Position numbers and translations under genes: made by a program
Notes under the pieces: generated by a model
The model's database searches: none
What the model saw: only the letters and a program-made list of their open reading frames with translations
Told to the model about the DNA's origin: nothing
Shown here: in pieces, positions 1 to 8,975 of the stretch
How positions within the stretch are numbered: position 1 is the first letter of the stretch
Layout: each line of letters begins with the position of its first letter
Assembly: GCA_023436145.1 (NCBI GenBank)
Contig: JAEZKP010000023.1
Coordinates: 140,669 to 204,668, forward strand
DNA length: 64,000 bases
Direction of reading: 5' to 3'
Origin: Fibrobacterota bacterium
Lineage (GTDB): Bacteria > Fibrobacterota > Chitinivibrionia > Chitinivibrionales > Chitinispirillaceae

Positions 1-1
1 A

Positions 2-871
2 TTTAAAGAGATCCGAAAGAAAACCGATGTTCCTCTGGTCGCTGATATACATTTTAATTACAGGCTGGCCATTGCATCGATAGAAGCCGGTGCAGACAAG
101 ATAAGAATTAACCCGGGAAATATTGGCTCTGAGCAACGGGTCAAGATGGTGGTCGATGCGGCACGCAATGCAAAAATACCCATAAGGATAGGGGTAAATT
201 CCGGCTCTCTGGAAAAAAATTTGCTGCAAAAATATGGTGGTCCCACACCAGAAGCATTACTGGCAAGCGCTCAAAACTACATTTCAATGATGCACGCCTG
301 GAACTTTTCTGATATCATAATTTCTATAAAAGCAAGCGACGTACTTACCACTATCAAAGCCTGCCGTCTGCTTGCCTCACACAGTGATGTTCCACAGCAT
401 ATTGGAATTACAGAGTCCGGAACAGTGCGCAGCGGATCAATCCGCTCATCGGTGGGAATAGGAACTCTTCTGGCTGAAGGAATTGGAGATACTATCCGTG
501 TTTCATTGGCTGGTGACCCGGTAGATGAAATTTATGTGGCTAAAGAGATCCTCAAATCTTTAGACCTTTTAAAAGGACCGGTGGTTATCGCTTGTCCAAC
601 CTGTGGCCGGACCCAGATCGATGTTGCTTCACTTGCAAATCAGGTCGAACAGATCGCTGCAACGATTCAAGCTCCTTTGAAGATTGCGGTAATGGGATGC
701 GTCGTGAACGGCCCCGGAGAAGCTCGTGATGCCGATATCGGTATCGCTGGAGGTAAACACGAAGGTTTACTGTTTATAAAAGGCGAACCGGTCTGCAAAG
801 TACCAGAAAGTGAACTGCTGAACAAGTTCAGGGAAATTCTTAATCAAGAAATCAGTAAAAGGGTCAGTTGA
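2..871 (+). CDS. ispG: 4-hydroxy-3-methylbut-2-enyl diphosphate synthase (IspG/GcpE), 5' truncated
   Basis: This enzyme catalyses the penultimate step of the MEP isoprenoid pathway, the reductive ring opening of MEcPP to HMBPP with a [4Fe-4S] cluster. The reading frame is open from base 2, so the start codon lies outside the window and about 290 C-terminal residues are seen. The TIM-barrel signature VADIHFNYRLA and the KIRINPGNIG segment are present. The C-terminal cluster domain has ACPTCGRTQ and MGCVVNGPGEA, which supply the three cysteine ligands. The gene is followed by a hairpin terminator that overlaps its stop codon. Identification is from motifs and is strong. Confidence 0.96.
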   Translation, partial: FKEIRKKTDVPLVADIHFNYRLAIASIEAGADKIRINPGNIGSEQRVKMVVDAARNAKIPIRIGVNSGSLEKNLLQKYGGPTPEALLASAQNYISMMHAWNFSDIIISIKASDVLTTIKACRLLASHSDVPQHIGITESGTVRSGSIRSSVGIGTLLAEGIGDTIRVSLAGDPVDEIYVAKEILKSLDLLKGPVVIACPTCGRTQIDVASLANQVEQIAATIQAPLKIAVMGCVVNGPGEARDADIGIAGGKHEGLLFIKGEPVCKVPESELLNKFREILNQEISKRVS

Positions 872-883
872 CCCTTTCTTTTT
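858..883 (+). terminator. Rho-independent terminator of ispG
   Basis: A nine-base arm AAAGGGTCA and its perfect complement TGACCCTTT fold around the ispG stop codon and are followed by CTTTTT. The loop must be small, so the inner pairs probably stay open. Confidence 0.7.
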
Positions 884-919
884 ACAGAAATCTCACTCTG
901 ATACATTTCATCTATACAT

Positions 920-1798
920 ATGAAAAATATTCTTCTTACCGGAGCCTCCGGATTTTTAGGCTGGAATTTTGCATCGATTTGCATGAGTCATTATTCTATA
1001 ATTGCTGTATGCAACAGTAATCCCGTTACTCTAAGCGATGTAGAAGTGCGTAATTGCGATATAACAGACTATCACCGTCTGAAAGATCTGTTTCACAGTA
1101 TGAAACCGGATGCAGTGATCCATCTGGCTGCCGCATCAAACCCTAACTATTGTCAAATTCATCCGGAAGAAACCTTCAGGGTAAATGTCACTGCCTCATC
1201 AAATATTGCCGGCTTATGTGCAGATCTGCAATCTGCCTGTGTTTTCACCTCATCCGACCTGATTTTCAATGGGAAAAATCCTCCTTACACAGAAAACGAT
1301 GCTCCTTCTCCGGTTAATACTTATGGAGAGCAAAAGCTGACAGCTGAACAACAGATGCGTTTACGATATGATAACGTTACCATCTGCCGTATGCCTCTGA
1401 TGTATGGTGATGCACCGGAAAACGCCGGTAGTTTCATTAAATCCTGGATAGAACAGTTAAAAAATGGAAACCAGCTTAAGCTTTTCACAGATGAGATACG
1501 CACTCCGGTCAGCGCTCACGATGCCTGCAAGGGGCTGCTTTTAGCATTGGAGAGACCCGGAGAAATTATCCATCTGGGTGGCCCCGAAAGATTATCCAGA
1601 TATGAAATGGGTCAGATTCTCTCTGAATCGATTGGCATTCCTTTATCGCTGATTAAACCCTGTAAACAAAAGGATGTTCCCATGGCAGCCCCCAGACCAT
1701 CAGATGTTTCTTTAGACAGTTCTAAGGCATTGAGGATGGGTTACTGTCCTGGTAAGATGAGTGATGAAATTGAGAAACTCCGGTGTATAAAGAATTGA
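920..1798 (+). CDS. SDR-family sugar-nucleotide reductase, dTDP-4-dehydrorhamnose reductase (RmlD)-like
   Basis: This is a cytoplasmic NAD(P)-dependent short-chain dehydrogenase of 292 residues, the usual RmlD length. The N-terminal Rossmann motif is GASGFLGWNF, residues 8-17. HLAAASNP follows at about residue 69 and the catalytic YGEQK (YxxxK) at about residue 135. The FTSSDLIFNG segment matches the RmlD-type active-site strand, where RmlD has STDYVFDG. The family reduces a 4-keto sugar nucleotide in deoxysugar synthesis, but no other rhamnose gene is nearby, so the substrate is open. It follows ispG by 48 bases after a terminator and is probably transcribed on its own. No clear Shine-Dalgarno sequence precedes the ATG. 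Confidence 0.75.
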   Translation: MKNILLTGASGFLGWNFASICMSHYSIIAVCNSNPVTLSDVEVRNCDITDYHRLKDLFHSMKPDAVIHLAAASNPNYCQIHPEETFRVNVTASSNIAGLCADLQSACVFTSSDLIFNGKNPPYTENDAPSPVNTYGEQKLTAEQQMRLRYDNVTICRMPLMYGDAPENAGSFIKSWIEQLKNGNQLKLFTDEIRTPVSAHDACKGLLLALERPGEIIHLGGPERLSRYEMGQILSESIGIPLSLIKPCKQKDVPMAAPRPSDVSLDSSKALRMGYCPGKMSDEIEKLRCIKN

Positions 1799-1802
1799 GC
1801 AG

Positions 1803-1936
1803 CCCAGGGTAGGAAACCCTGAACGCGGTATAGTAGCCCGTCAGGCTACGGAGAAGTGCATCTGGTAACCATTCCTTAGCCTGAAAGGCTTATCTTCCTT
1901 TAACGCAGGGATTCCTTCCCTGCGTGCCAGGCTGGC
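1803..1936. repeat. Array of five consecutive short palindromes (REP-like)
   Basis: Five inverted repeats follow each other: CAGGGT/ACCCTG (1805-1821), GTAGCC/GGCTAC (1833-1849), AGCCT/AGGCT (1878-1890), the nine-base ACGCAGGGA/TCCCTGCGT (1903-1925) and GCCAG/CTGGC (1926-1936). No ORF covers them. They could be an extragenic palindromic element or a structured 3' UTR of the preceding SDR gene. The rest of 1937-2159 shows nothing I recognise. Confidence 0.5.
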
Positions 1937-2159
1937 AGAGTGCTACATCTGTACACCGGATACTGCCATGAGATCTCCGGATCCACCTGATATCGCATCT
2001 ACCGAGATCCACGATAATATCACATCCCAAACCATTACAAAAAGATAATAACACTGCACAAACGATAAAATAATCTCAGGTGTGAAATAATAAAGAAAGC
2101 AGTTATTGGTTATTTATTAAAATACAATAAGGATTCGAAGGAAGAAAAATTGCAGTCTT

Positions 2160-2202
2160 GTATAACTGAGGGATACATTAAACTACCCGGCCGCAGTTAT
2201 AC
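2160..2202 (-). terminator. Inverted repeat immediately 3' of tRNA-Ser, possible terminator
   Basis: On the minus strand GTATAACTG (starting at the tRNA discriminator base) pairs with CAGTTATAC across a 25-base loop. A T-rich stretch follows about nine bases later. The loop is large and the T-run is displaced, so this is only a possible terminator or 3' processing structure. Confidence 0.3.
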
Positions 2203-2283
2203 GGAGGACGAGGGATTCGAACCCCCAAGCGGTTGCCCGCGACGGTTTTCAAGACCGTTGGATTACCATTATCCTAGTCCTCC
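2202..2283 (-). tRNA. tRNA-Ser (anticodon TGA)
   Basis: A complete class II tRNA can be folded by hand on the minus strand. The acceptor stem is GGAGGAC/GTCCTCC (7 bp). The D arm begins GGAT and ends ATCC. The anticodon stem is ACGGT/ACCGT with loop CTTGAAA, giving anticodon TGA. The long variable arm is GCGG-GCAA-CCGC, and the T arm has loop TTCGAAT. The discriminator base is G, as usual for serine tRNAs. The CCA end is not encoded. It reads the UCA codon family. Confidence 0.96.
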
Positions 2284-2297
2284 AAAAAAGTCTTTCA

Positions 2298-2327
2298 AAT
2301 ATAGCTTTGTGCAGCCTTGGAATGCAA
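2298..2327 (-). promoter_or_regulatory. Candidate sigma-70 promoter of tRNA-Ser
   Basis: On the minus strand a -35-like TTGCAT is separated by 18 bases from a -10-like TATATT. Transcription would start about 8 bases before the mature tRNA 5' end. The -35 match is weak. Confidence 0.4.
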
Positions 2328-2533
2328 GGTGGAAAAGCATAAGAACGAAGTAATTTCCTCAATCTTCAACTATTACAGGAAATTCCCTGCTGACTTCGTA
2401 CAAAGAATTGAAATCAGAATTTGTTATTGGTACTCATGGATTGAGCCGATCACATCTGCTATGTAAAGAAAGCATTAGCCGGTATAAATAAAGTATTGGT
2501 ACCCTGAACTGCCGATACCATTTCTTCCCGTTC

Positions 2534-2791
2534 TTAATCCTTATTTTGGGAATAACGTAAATACAGAATCAAATCAAGGGAAACCATAACCATATTGAGC
2601 AGATACAGGTAGATCACCCAATCTCTGGAGTAAAGTACCTTGTGCACCATTCCGCTGGCATAACCAATGATTACCACAGTCATGAAAACCGGACTCTTAC
2701 CACTGACTTTTTTGGTTCGCCAGGATTTAAATATGGAAATAGGCCAGCTAATACCGAAGCAGACCAACATCAATACTTCAAAAGGACTCAT
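2534..2791 (-). CDS. Small PQ-loop / SemiSWEET-like membrane protein
   Basis: This 85-residue protein has three predicted membrane segments (about residues 3-20, 33-50 and 57-80), the size and topology of a SemiSWEET half-transporter. The first helix ends in WPISIFKSWRTKKVSGKSP, which matches the PQ-loop pattern of a proline followed by a basic K-xx-K/RT-K-x-x-G-x-S segment. Family members act as dimers in the inner membrane and pass sugars or other small solutes. The substrate here is unknown. The ATG overlaps the dapF stop by four bases (ATGA), so the two genes are likely translationally coupled. Confidence 0.7.
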   Translation of the reverse strand: MSPFEVLMLVCFGISWPISIFKSWRTKKVSGKSPVFMTVVIIGYASGMVHKVLYSRDWVIYLYLLNMVMVSLDLILYLRYSQNKD

Positions 2792-3615
2792 ATCTCGATG
2801 TTACCCTCAAAAACCTTTCTGGCAGGTCCTGTCATGAAAACCGAGTCCGAAAGATTACCATTCCATTGTATCTGGAGCTTCCCCCCGGGGAGATGAACAG
2901 TCATATCGTTACCATGCAGTTTATTTATGATACCAGAAACAACGCTGGCACAGGCACCGGTTCCACACGCCTGAGTCTCTCCACATCCCCGTTCCCATAC
3001 ACGCATCCTGATCTCTTTATCCGAAAGGACTTTTACAAACTCAACATTGGTCTTTTTGGGAAAAAACGGATGGGTTTCGATTTTTGGACCATACCCCAGC
3101 ACCAGATCATCTGACAATTCATCCGGATAGATTACGGTATGAGGATTACCCATAGAAACAGCGGTGATCTGAAAAACCTTCTCATCAATCGCTAATTTTT
3201 CCATTACTACAGCTCCACAATCCTTAGTAACCGGAACTGCTGCAGCATCGATTACTGGTTTCCCCATATTGACTTTCACCATATCTTCATTGATTATATC
3301 CGTGACAATCTCACCTGCGGCCGTTTCTATCACAAGATGATTTAAACTGGTTAATTGTAATAGCTTAGCATACAGGGCAAAGCAGCGAATTCCATTTCCG
3401 CACATCTCTGCCTCACTGCCGTCGCTATTAAAGATTCTCATCCTGAAATCTGCCCGGCGCGAAGGAAGCACAAATATAATTCCATCTGCCCCCACTCCCC
3501 GCCTCCGGTCACAAATTCTGGAGGTGTGTCTAAGAACTGTTTGCGCCATACCATCAGAAATTTCATGTGTCACCAGGAAATCGTTTCCCAGTCCCTCCAT
3601 CTTCAAAAAATTCAT
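2788..3615 (-). CDS. dapF: Diaminopimelate epimerase
   Basis: DapF interconverts LL- and meso-diaminopimelate for lysine and peptidoglycan synthesis. Both catalytic cysteines are present: C72 in MCGNGIRC and C217 in GCGETQACGTGA. The length is 275 residues, normal for the family. I chose the ATG at 3615 rather than one at 3639. The protein then begins MNFLKMEGLGNDF, as family members do, and GAAGGA lies six bases upstream. The downstream PQ-loop gene overlaps it by four bases. Confidence 0.95.
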   Translation of the reverse strand: MNFLKMEGLGNDFLVTHEISDGMAQTVLRHTSRICDRRRGVGADGIIFVLPSRRADFRMRIFNSDGSEAEMCGNGIRCFALYAKLLQLTSLNHLVIETAAGEIVTDIINEDMVKVNMGKPVIDAAAVPVTKDCGAVVMEKLAIDEKVFQITAVSMGNPHTVIYPDELSDDLVLGYGPKIETHPFFPKKTNVEFVKVLSDKEIRMRVWERGCGETQACGTGACASVVSGIINKLHGNDMTVHLPGGKLQIQWNGNLSDSVFMTGPARKVFEGNIEI

Positions 3616-3770
3616 TTTTTTTCCTTCAAAAGATGCCACTCAGGTAATCTAAACGATTAGTTATTTCAGATAACAATATCTGTAAAAAATGGCGGTTTCT
3701 ATTTATTCTGCATTTCTGAGCAGTAGTAATGGATATTCGTAAATGACAGGTTTTACCAAAACCCCAAAGG

Positions 3771-4271
3771 TTACCAGCTCTGAATCGAATTTTCCAGAAT
3801 GCGGGAAACTATATCTTTAACAGCCTTCTCTTTTCCGACTCTCTCTTCCTCGTTTTTTGAATCATAAATACCCTCGCCGGTTACTACCCCTTTAAATAAC
3901 TCATTATCTTTAACATTGTCCAGAAACTCTACTTCTGCAGTAATTTTAACAATATACTGATCGACATTTACCTCCCTGGCGGAAGTTGCATCGTAAGAAA
4001 AGGGAACATTCTCATAATGGCTGATACTTCCACTGATTGTGGCATCCCCTTTTCCATTAGCAATTTTCAACTGTCCCTTATTGGTAACCTGTGTGCTTAG
4101 TTCCTGAGTTATCTCATCTGCAATGTTGGGTTCAAGTGAGTTATTCTGAAATAAGGGAATGTTGATAGTTTTAAGATGGGAGGGAAGCGAGCTGTTACTG
4201 AAAGTGTAGATATTACAGCCACAGAAAATAAATGATATCCAGATTAACAAAAGCGAACAGATCTTACCCAT
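3771..4271 (-). CDS. lptE: LPS-assembly lipoprotein, LptE family
   Basis: This 166-residue lipoprotein has a hydrophobic N-terminus ending in FIFCGCN, with C19 as the likely acylated cysteine. The segment YTFSNSSLPSHLKTINIPLF followed by EPNIADEITQEL matches the LptE family found in Bacteroidetes/Fibrobacteres-type genomes. LptE plugs the LptD beta-barrel and helps insert lipopolysaccharide into the outer membrane, so this gene argues for a Gram-negative cell. Its ATG shares one base with the stop of the upstream helicase gene (TAATG), which suggests coupling within an operon. A good Shine-Dalgarno (GGAGG) lies just before. Confidence 0.82.
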   Translation of the reverse strand: MGKICSLLLIWISFIFCGCNIYTFSNSSLPSHLKTINIPLFQNNSLEPNIADEITQELSTQVTNKGQLKIANGKGDATISGSISHYENVPFSYDATSAREVNVDQYIVKITAEVEFLDNVKDNELFKGVVTGEGIYDSKNEEERVGKEKAVKDIVSRILENSIQSW

Positions 4272-7186
4272 TAATCCTCCAGTGGAACGTAACTTAAAGT
4301 GGAAACCTCTGTAGAGGAATCTGCTTCAAAGAACTCTTTAATATTTAAAATCATGTCTGAAATATCTCCAAAATTCTTAAAATCGCCATCCAGGGCTCTG
4401 ACAAACTGTTTACCATACCCTTTTGTCAGGATTCGATTATCCAACACAATCAGAGCCCCTCTATCATTTACAGTTCGGATAAGCCTGCCTGCTCCTTGAC
4501 GGTATTTGATAATTGCCTCTGGTATGCTGTAGCTGAAAAAAGATTCTCCATTAACCTGTTCCATCCGTTTGGAAATAGCCACAGTCAAGGGATGAGTTGG
4601 AACTGGAAAAGGAAGTCTGGGGATAACAACAATTTCACAAGCCTCACCCGGAACATCGATTCCCTCCCAGAAGCTGTCGGTACCCAGCAGAATCATCCGC
4701 TGGTTTTGTCTGAACTGCTCCAGAATGTTCTGTCTGGAACCACCGGCACCCTGCGCAAGAACTTTACCTTTATCGATTTTCTGATCCACTTTCAACAGCT
4801 CATTCACTGCATTTAGCATGGTATTAGCAGTAAACAATACCAGTATATTTTTGTTAAACTCTGTATGGAGTCTGGAGATGGTATCTGCAACGTAAGCAGC
4901 AAACTGAGGATTATCCGGTTCAGGGCTGTTTTTAATAGCTCCCATAATTGACTGGTGAGCACCGAAGGGACTTTTGAAGAAGGCTGCGACTGTACGCTGA
5001 TCATGCGCAAGAAGCCCTACTGCTCTTTTAAAATAGTCAACTGATCTGGAAACTGACAATGTAGCGGAAGTAAAAATAATACCTCCCTCACAACGCCCCC
5101 ATACATCTGAGAGCACCCCTCCGATATCCAAAGGAACGCCACAGAGTTTGACCCAGTTTTTAGTCCTGTTCCCCTCCAGCCAGAAAACGTGTTCCTCTGT
5201 TTTAGCAGCAATCAGGTAGGTCAGATCAGCTTTAAGCTGAGATGCTTTCTCATAACAAGTCTGAACCTGAGAAGAGATATCTTCATATTTCTTTTGATAT
5301 TCGCCGGAAGACAACACCTGTTTCAGGGTGGCCAGTCTATCAACCAGTTCGTTGATATCTGTTCCAAAGACAGAAGGCTCTGTAAGGGAATTCAATTCAT
5401 CATCGTGGTAAGCAATCTGATACTCATTGCTGTCGGTCTTTTTGGAAACCCAGGTAACCAGTTCTGTAAGAAATTCCTGAGAACGTTTTCGCATATGTTT
5501 GAGTATGTTTCTCAATTCTTTGCCATGCACATAGATTTTCTCTTCATCTTTAAGTTCACCGGTTTTTAACACCAGATTATTAATCAGATCCAGAAAAAGG
5601 TTTATTCTTGCAGTATCCAGTTCGACTCTGAGGAAGCGGTGGCCACAGGATTCCAGATGATGTGCTTCATCAAAGATTATGGTACCTATTTTTCCTAAAA
5701 AGGAAGATTCCGAACAAAGCTCAGAAAAAAACAGTGCATGATTAATGATAACAAGGTTCGAGCTCAGAGCCTGCTGCCGGGCTTTCTGGAAAAAACAGTT
5801 TTGAAATTGAGCGCAGCGACGACCATGACATTCATGACTCTCAGCAGAGATGATGTTCCAGATTCTGGAGAACCATTTAGGATTAAACTGGTTCTGCTCT
5901 TCGATATCACCTGTTTTGGTATTTTCGACCCAGGGAATCAAAGGAAGAATGGCAAAGCGTTCCCGCGGTGAAATGCTGCCGACATCTCCTTTTAGAAGTT
6001 TTTCCCACCGGTTGATGCATATGTAATTATTGCGCCCCTTTAAAACACAATATCTGAGTTTCTCACCCAAAATGTTTTTAACCAGAGGGAGATCTTTAAT
6101 AAGAAGCTGATCTTGAAGGTTGCGGGTTCTGGTACAAATCAAAACTCTGCAGTTGTTTTTTAATGCCCATTGGCCAGATGGAAGCAGATAAGCTAGCGAT
6201 TTGCCAGTACCTGTACCTGCTTCAGCAATAAGAATGGAACTGGTGTTCAAAGTGTCGGCCACCTGAAGAGCCATATCAGTTTGTGAAGGTCTCGGAGTAA
6301 AGCCATCAAGGGTCAGTTTCAATTCACCTGAATCGGAAAAAAGATCTCCGACACTATTTCGGTCAATTGAAAGATAAGTTTCCGGCTCCTGTAAACGAGC
6401 TCCGGTATTTTCCATTTTGTGCAACTGCAGTATGACCTGAGCCCTTGCTCCATTCAGTGATTTAATCAGTAAAGATTTGAAGAGTGAGCCAGGCGAACAT
6501 GCAGCTATAGTCTGGCGGATATGCAGGGGAAGGTTGTTTATTTTTTGTATCAGTTGCACTGCAACTTCACCTGAAGCTTTTGCATCGAAAAGAGCCCGGT
6601 GTGCGTTATCCAGATTGATCTGAAGATACTCACTTACTGCTTTCAAAGAAAAACGGGTACTACCCTGAAGAATTATTCGTGAAAGAAGAGCAGTATCCAA
6701 CAGTTGACCCGTAAAGGCTGGATGAGAGGCCCTTTTGAGCTCCTCGTTAAGAAATGTAGCATCGAATTCGATCTGATGACCACAAAGAGGCAGATCGCCT
6801 ATAAACTGCATTAATTTCTCTGCGACTTCTGAGAATGCAGGAGCAGATGCCACTTCTTTATCAGAAATGCCGGTGAGCTCAGTAATTATCGAAGGGACAG
6901 GTTTCCCAGGATTTACAAAAGTTGAATACATCTCTTCCGGTTTACCGTTAATAAATCGCAGTGCCCCAATTTCTATTACCCGATCATTTCTGAAATCCAG
7001 CCCTGTTGTTTCCAGGTCAAAAGCGACAAAGTCTGGTATATCTAAAGAAAATTGGGCTTCATATCTCTGAGCTGCTCTGTCTTTTGAAATCTTTTTTTTC
7101 GAAGCCTTGGAAGCCTGTGTTTTTTTTGCTTCAAAAAGAAGTTCTTTACGGGTATTGTCCGGCAGAAGATCGAATAATTTTGGCAT
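4271..7186 (-). CDS. dinG: DinG-family Fe-S helicase with N-terminal DnaQ-type 3'-5' exonuclease domain
   Basis: This 971-residue DNA-repair protein is built like the Bacillus DinG/YpvA type. An exonuclease domain occupies about residues 52-215, with Exo I DLET (D58, E60), Exo II around D142, and Exo III H196/D201. A superfamily 2 XPD-like helicase follows, with Walker A AGTGTGKS (about 323-330), a DEAH box (506-509) and a C-terminal GTDSFWEGIDVPG motif. Four cysteines (C390, C453, C458, C464) lie where XPD/DinG helicases hold their [4Fe-4S] cluster, a feature usually lost in exonuclease-fused Firmicute versions. It probably acts on R-loops or flaps. It heads a unit with lptE. Confidence 0.9.
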   Translation of the reverse strand: MPKLFDLLPDNTRKELLFEAKKTQASKASKKKISKDRAAQRYEAQFSLDIPDFVAFDLETTGLDFRNDRVIEIGALRFINGKPEEMYSTFVNPGKPVPSIITELTGISDKEVASAPAFSEVAEKLMQFIGDLPLCGHQIEFDATFLNEELKRASHPAFTGQLLDTALLSRIILQGSTRFSLKAVSEYLQINLDNAHRALFDAKASGEVAVQLIQKINNLPLHIRQTIAACSPGSLFKSLLIKSLNGARAQVILQLHKMENTGARLQEPETYLSIDRNSVGDLFSDSGELKLTLDGFTPRPSQTDMALQVADTLNTSSILIAEAGTGTGKSLAYLLPSGQWALKNNCRVLICTRTRNLQDQLLIKDLPLVKNILGEKLRYCVLKGRNNYICINRWEKLLKGDVGSISPRERFAILPLIPWVENTKTGDIEEQNQFNPKWFSRIWNIISAESHECHGRRCAQFQNCFFQKARQQALSSNLVIINHALFFSELCSESSFLGKIGTIIFDEAHHLESCGHRFLRVELDTARINLFLDLINNLVLKTGELKDEEKIYVHGKELRNILKHMRKRSQEFLTELVTWVSKKTDSNEYQIAYHDDELNSLTEPSVFGTDINELVDRLATLKQVLSSGEYQKKYEDISSQVQTCYEKASQLKADLTYLIAAKTEEHVFWLEGNRTKNWVKLCGVPLDIGGVLSDVWGRCEGGIIFTSATLSVSRSVDYFKRAVGLLAHDQRTVAAFFKSPFGAHQSIMGAIKNSPEPDNPQFAAYVADTISRLHTEFNKNILVLFTANTMLNAVNELLKVDQKIDKGKVLAQGAGGSRQNILEQFRQNQRMILLGTDSFWEGIDVPGEACEIVVIPRLPFPVPTHPLTVAISKRMEQVNGESFFSYSIPEAIIKYRQGAGRLIRTVNDRGALIVLDNRILTKGYGKQFVRALDGDFKNFGDISDMILNIKEFFEADSSTEVSTLSYVPLED

Positions 7187-7352
7187 GTTTTCTCGCTATA
7201 CTTTGTATAAATCAGAAGATTCAGATTTAAAACTGAACCTCAAAAGAATCTGGTTAAATATAAAACATAATCCAATATTTGCCAGACCAAAATTGATTAA
7301 TCCAGACTGGCAAAATTGTACTATCAAGGGCTGATGAGTAAAATGATACAGG

Positions 7353-8975
7353 TTAAACTGCAAAATCCCGCAATTCGATTTCATCGGGAAGCTCTTCGGA
7401 TGATTTTTGGAATAACTCGTGCGAGGCCCACCGGATAGTGATATTTTTTAACCTCTGTGCCGACAGTAAATCGATTATCCAGGAGTACCATGATTGTTGA
7501 GTCGCAATTAAAAGCATATCCGCCTTGTGATTATGTAAAATATTTCTGAGAGCTTCATGAGTGCCAAGAACCGGGTATCCCTGATACTCACTTGGAACTG
7601 AAGTACAACTGTCCCAGATGATTCCAAGAATATCACCACTTTTCTGTTTTTCGATACTTTTGATGATTTTAGCAGAAACCGGGCCACTTCCCAGAATTAC
7701 TATTCTTTCCGGTGGAAAAACCAGCCGTTTGAACCGGTGCACTATCCGGGGAATAAGCTCCCGGTATCCAATAAGTAAAAGGGAAATAGTTATTGAAGAC
7801 AGTGCAAAAACTATTCTGGAAAAAGCAAGCGATCTTACGAAATACACCATGGCAAAAAACAGCAGAGTCGCCAGAAAACTGGAGTTCAAGGCATTTGACA
7901 TGGTATAACGTTTTTTGGAATAGATTCCATTGTAAAGAAACATAGACAGAAAACTAAGCGTGATAAGAAAATGAACTCCGTACATTCTGGATGCATGTTC
8001 ATTCAAATAGATACTGCTATTGCAGAATCTGAGAAGTGTTCCAATCCACAGAGTTGTATTAATAATAATAAGATCAATAAGCACCGGGAAAAAATGGCGA
8101 AAAAACCAGACAGCAGTGTATTGAACAGAGAGATATATGATCCCGATAAAAATCAGCCAGTCAGGGAAAAATCCACCCCGGATGTGACGGTATTTTTTGG
8201 AAAATATTATCATGGCTTCATAAAAAGCGAACCGCGAGCGCAAAAGGGATCTGGCAGAGCTCTGCCCTTTACGGTGAATTATCTGAGTTGTGGGATGATA
8301 CCAGACCTCATAACCACTTTCTCTAACTCTCCAGCAAAGATCCATGTCTTCACCATACATGAAAAACTGCTCATCAAATCCCCCCAACTGATTGAAAAGG
8401 GAGCGGCGCAGAAACATGAATGAACCGGACACAGCATCCACAACTGCCGATTTATCCTTGTCCATATAGGTCAGATGATATCTGGCGAAATGTTTACTTT
8501 GAGGGAAAAGCCGGCTTATTCCGGTAAAGTAGTAGAATGCAACCAGAGGAGTAACAAAACCCCTCCTGCAGCTTGCCTGTAAAGATCCATCCTGGTTGAG
8601 AATTTTTGGTCCCATTATTCCGGCTTTTGGATGGGATTGCATGAAATCAACCGCCACCTTTAGAGTATCTCTGGAAACCACAGTATCGGGATTAAGTAAA
8701 AGTACAAAATCCCCGCATGAACTCTGAACACCGATATTGCATGCTTTACCAAAGCCGATATTGGTCTTAAGCTGAATCCATTTGACATTCTTAAATTCTG
8801 AAGTGATCAGTTCTCTGGAATTATCGCCAGAGGCATTGTCTACTACCAGGATTTCAGTTTGTCCGGCCAGCTCTGCGCCCTGGATGGATCGGATTGCATC
8901 ACGCAGACACTCAGGCACTTTATAACTTACAATCACTACAGAGATCAGCTTTTCAGAAGTATCCGGCACAATCAA
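7353..8975 (-). CDS. GT2 glycosyltransferase fused to a membrane/Rossmann module of the WbaP type
   Basis: Residues 10-265 form a GT2 (GT-A) rhamnosyltransferase-like domain with SVVIVSYKVPE, LLLNPDT (nucleotide and metal site, N95-D97) and GEDMDLCWR. After it come hydrophobic helices (about 272-320, 332-350, 365-405). A Rossmann-like domain begins RIVILGSGPVSAK at residue 424 and resembles the CoA_binding_3 part of WbaP/PglC-type polyprenyl-phosphate sugar transferases. The catalytic sugar-transferase domain that normally follows is absent, and the protein ends at residue 540. It presumably adds a sugar to a lipid-linked surface polysaccharide at the inner membrane. It overlaps the upstream GT2 gene by four bases. 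Confidence 0.75.
   Translation of the reverse strand: MIVPDTSEKLISVVIVSYKVPECLRDAIRSIQGAELAGQTEILVVDNASGDNSRELITSEFKNVKWIQLKTNIGFGKACNIGVQSSCGDFVLLLNPDTVVSRDTLKVAVDFMQSHPKAGIMGPKILNQDGSLQASCRRGFVTPLVAFYYFTGISRLFPQSKHFARYHLTYMDKDKSAVVDAVSGSFMFLRRSLFNQLGGFDEQFFMYGEDMDLCWRVRESGYEVWYHPTTQIIHRKGQSSARSLLRSRFAFYEAMIIFSKKYRHIRGGFFPDWLIFIGIIYLSVQYTAVWFFRHFFPVLIDLIIINTTLWIGTLLRFCNSSIYLNEHASRMYGVHFLITLSFLSMFLYNGIYSKKRYTMSNALNSSFLATLLFFAMVYFVRSLAFSRIVFALSSITISLLLIGYRELIPRIVHRFKRLVFPPERIVILGSGPVSAKIIKSIEKQKSGDILGIIWDSCTSVPSEYQGYPVLGTHEALRNILHNHKADMLLIATQQSWYSWIIDLLSAQRLKNITIRWASHELFQKSSEELPDEIELRDFAV

Noticed and set aside
2160..2283. tRNA-integrated genomic island
   Set aside because: No integrase, no direct repeat of the tRNA 3' end and no cargo were seen around it.
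7971..8423. 150-codon plus-strand ORF inside the GT2 fusion gene
   Set aside because: It is antisense to an intact gene, with low-complexity basic sequence and no family.
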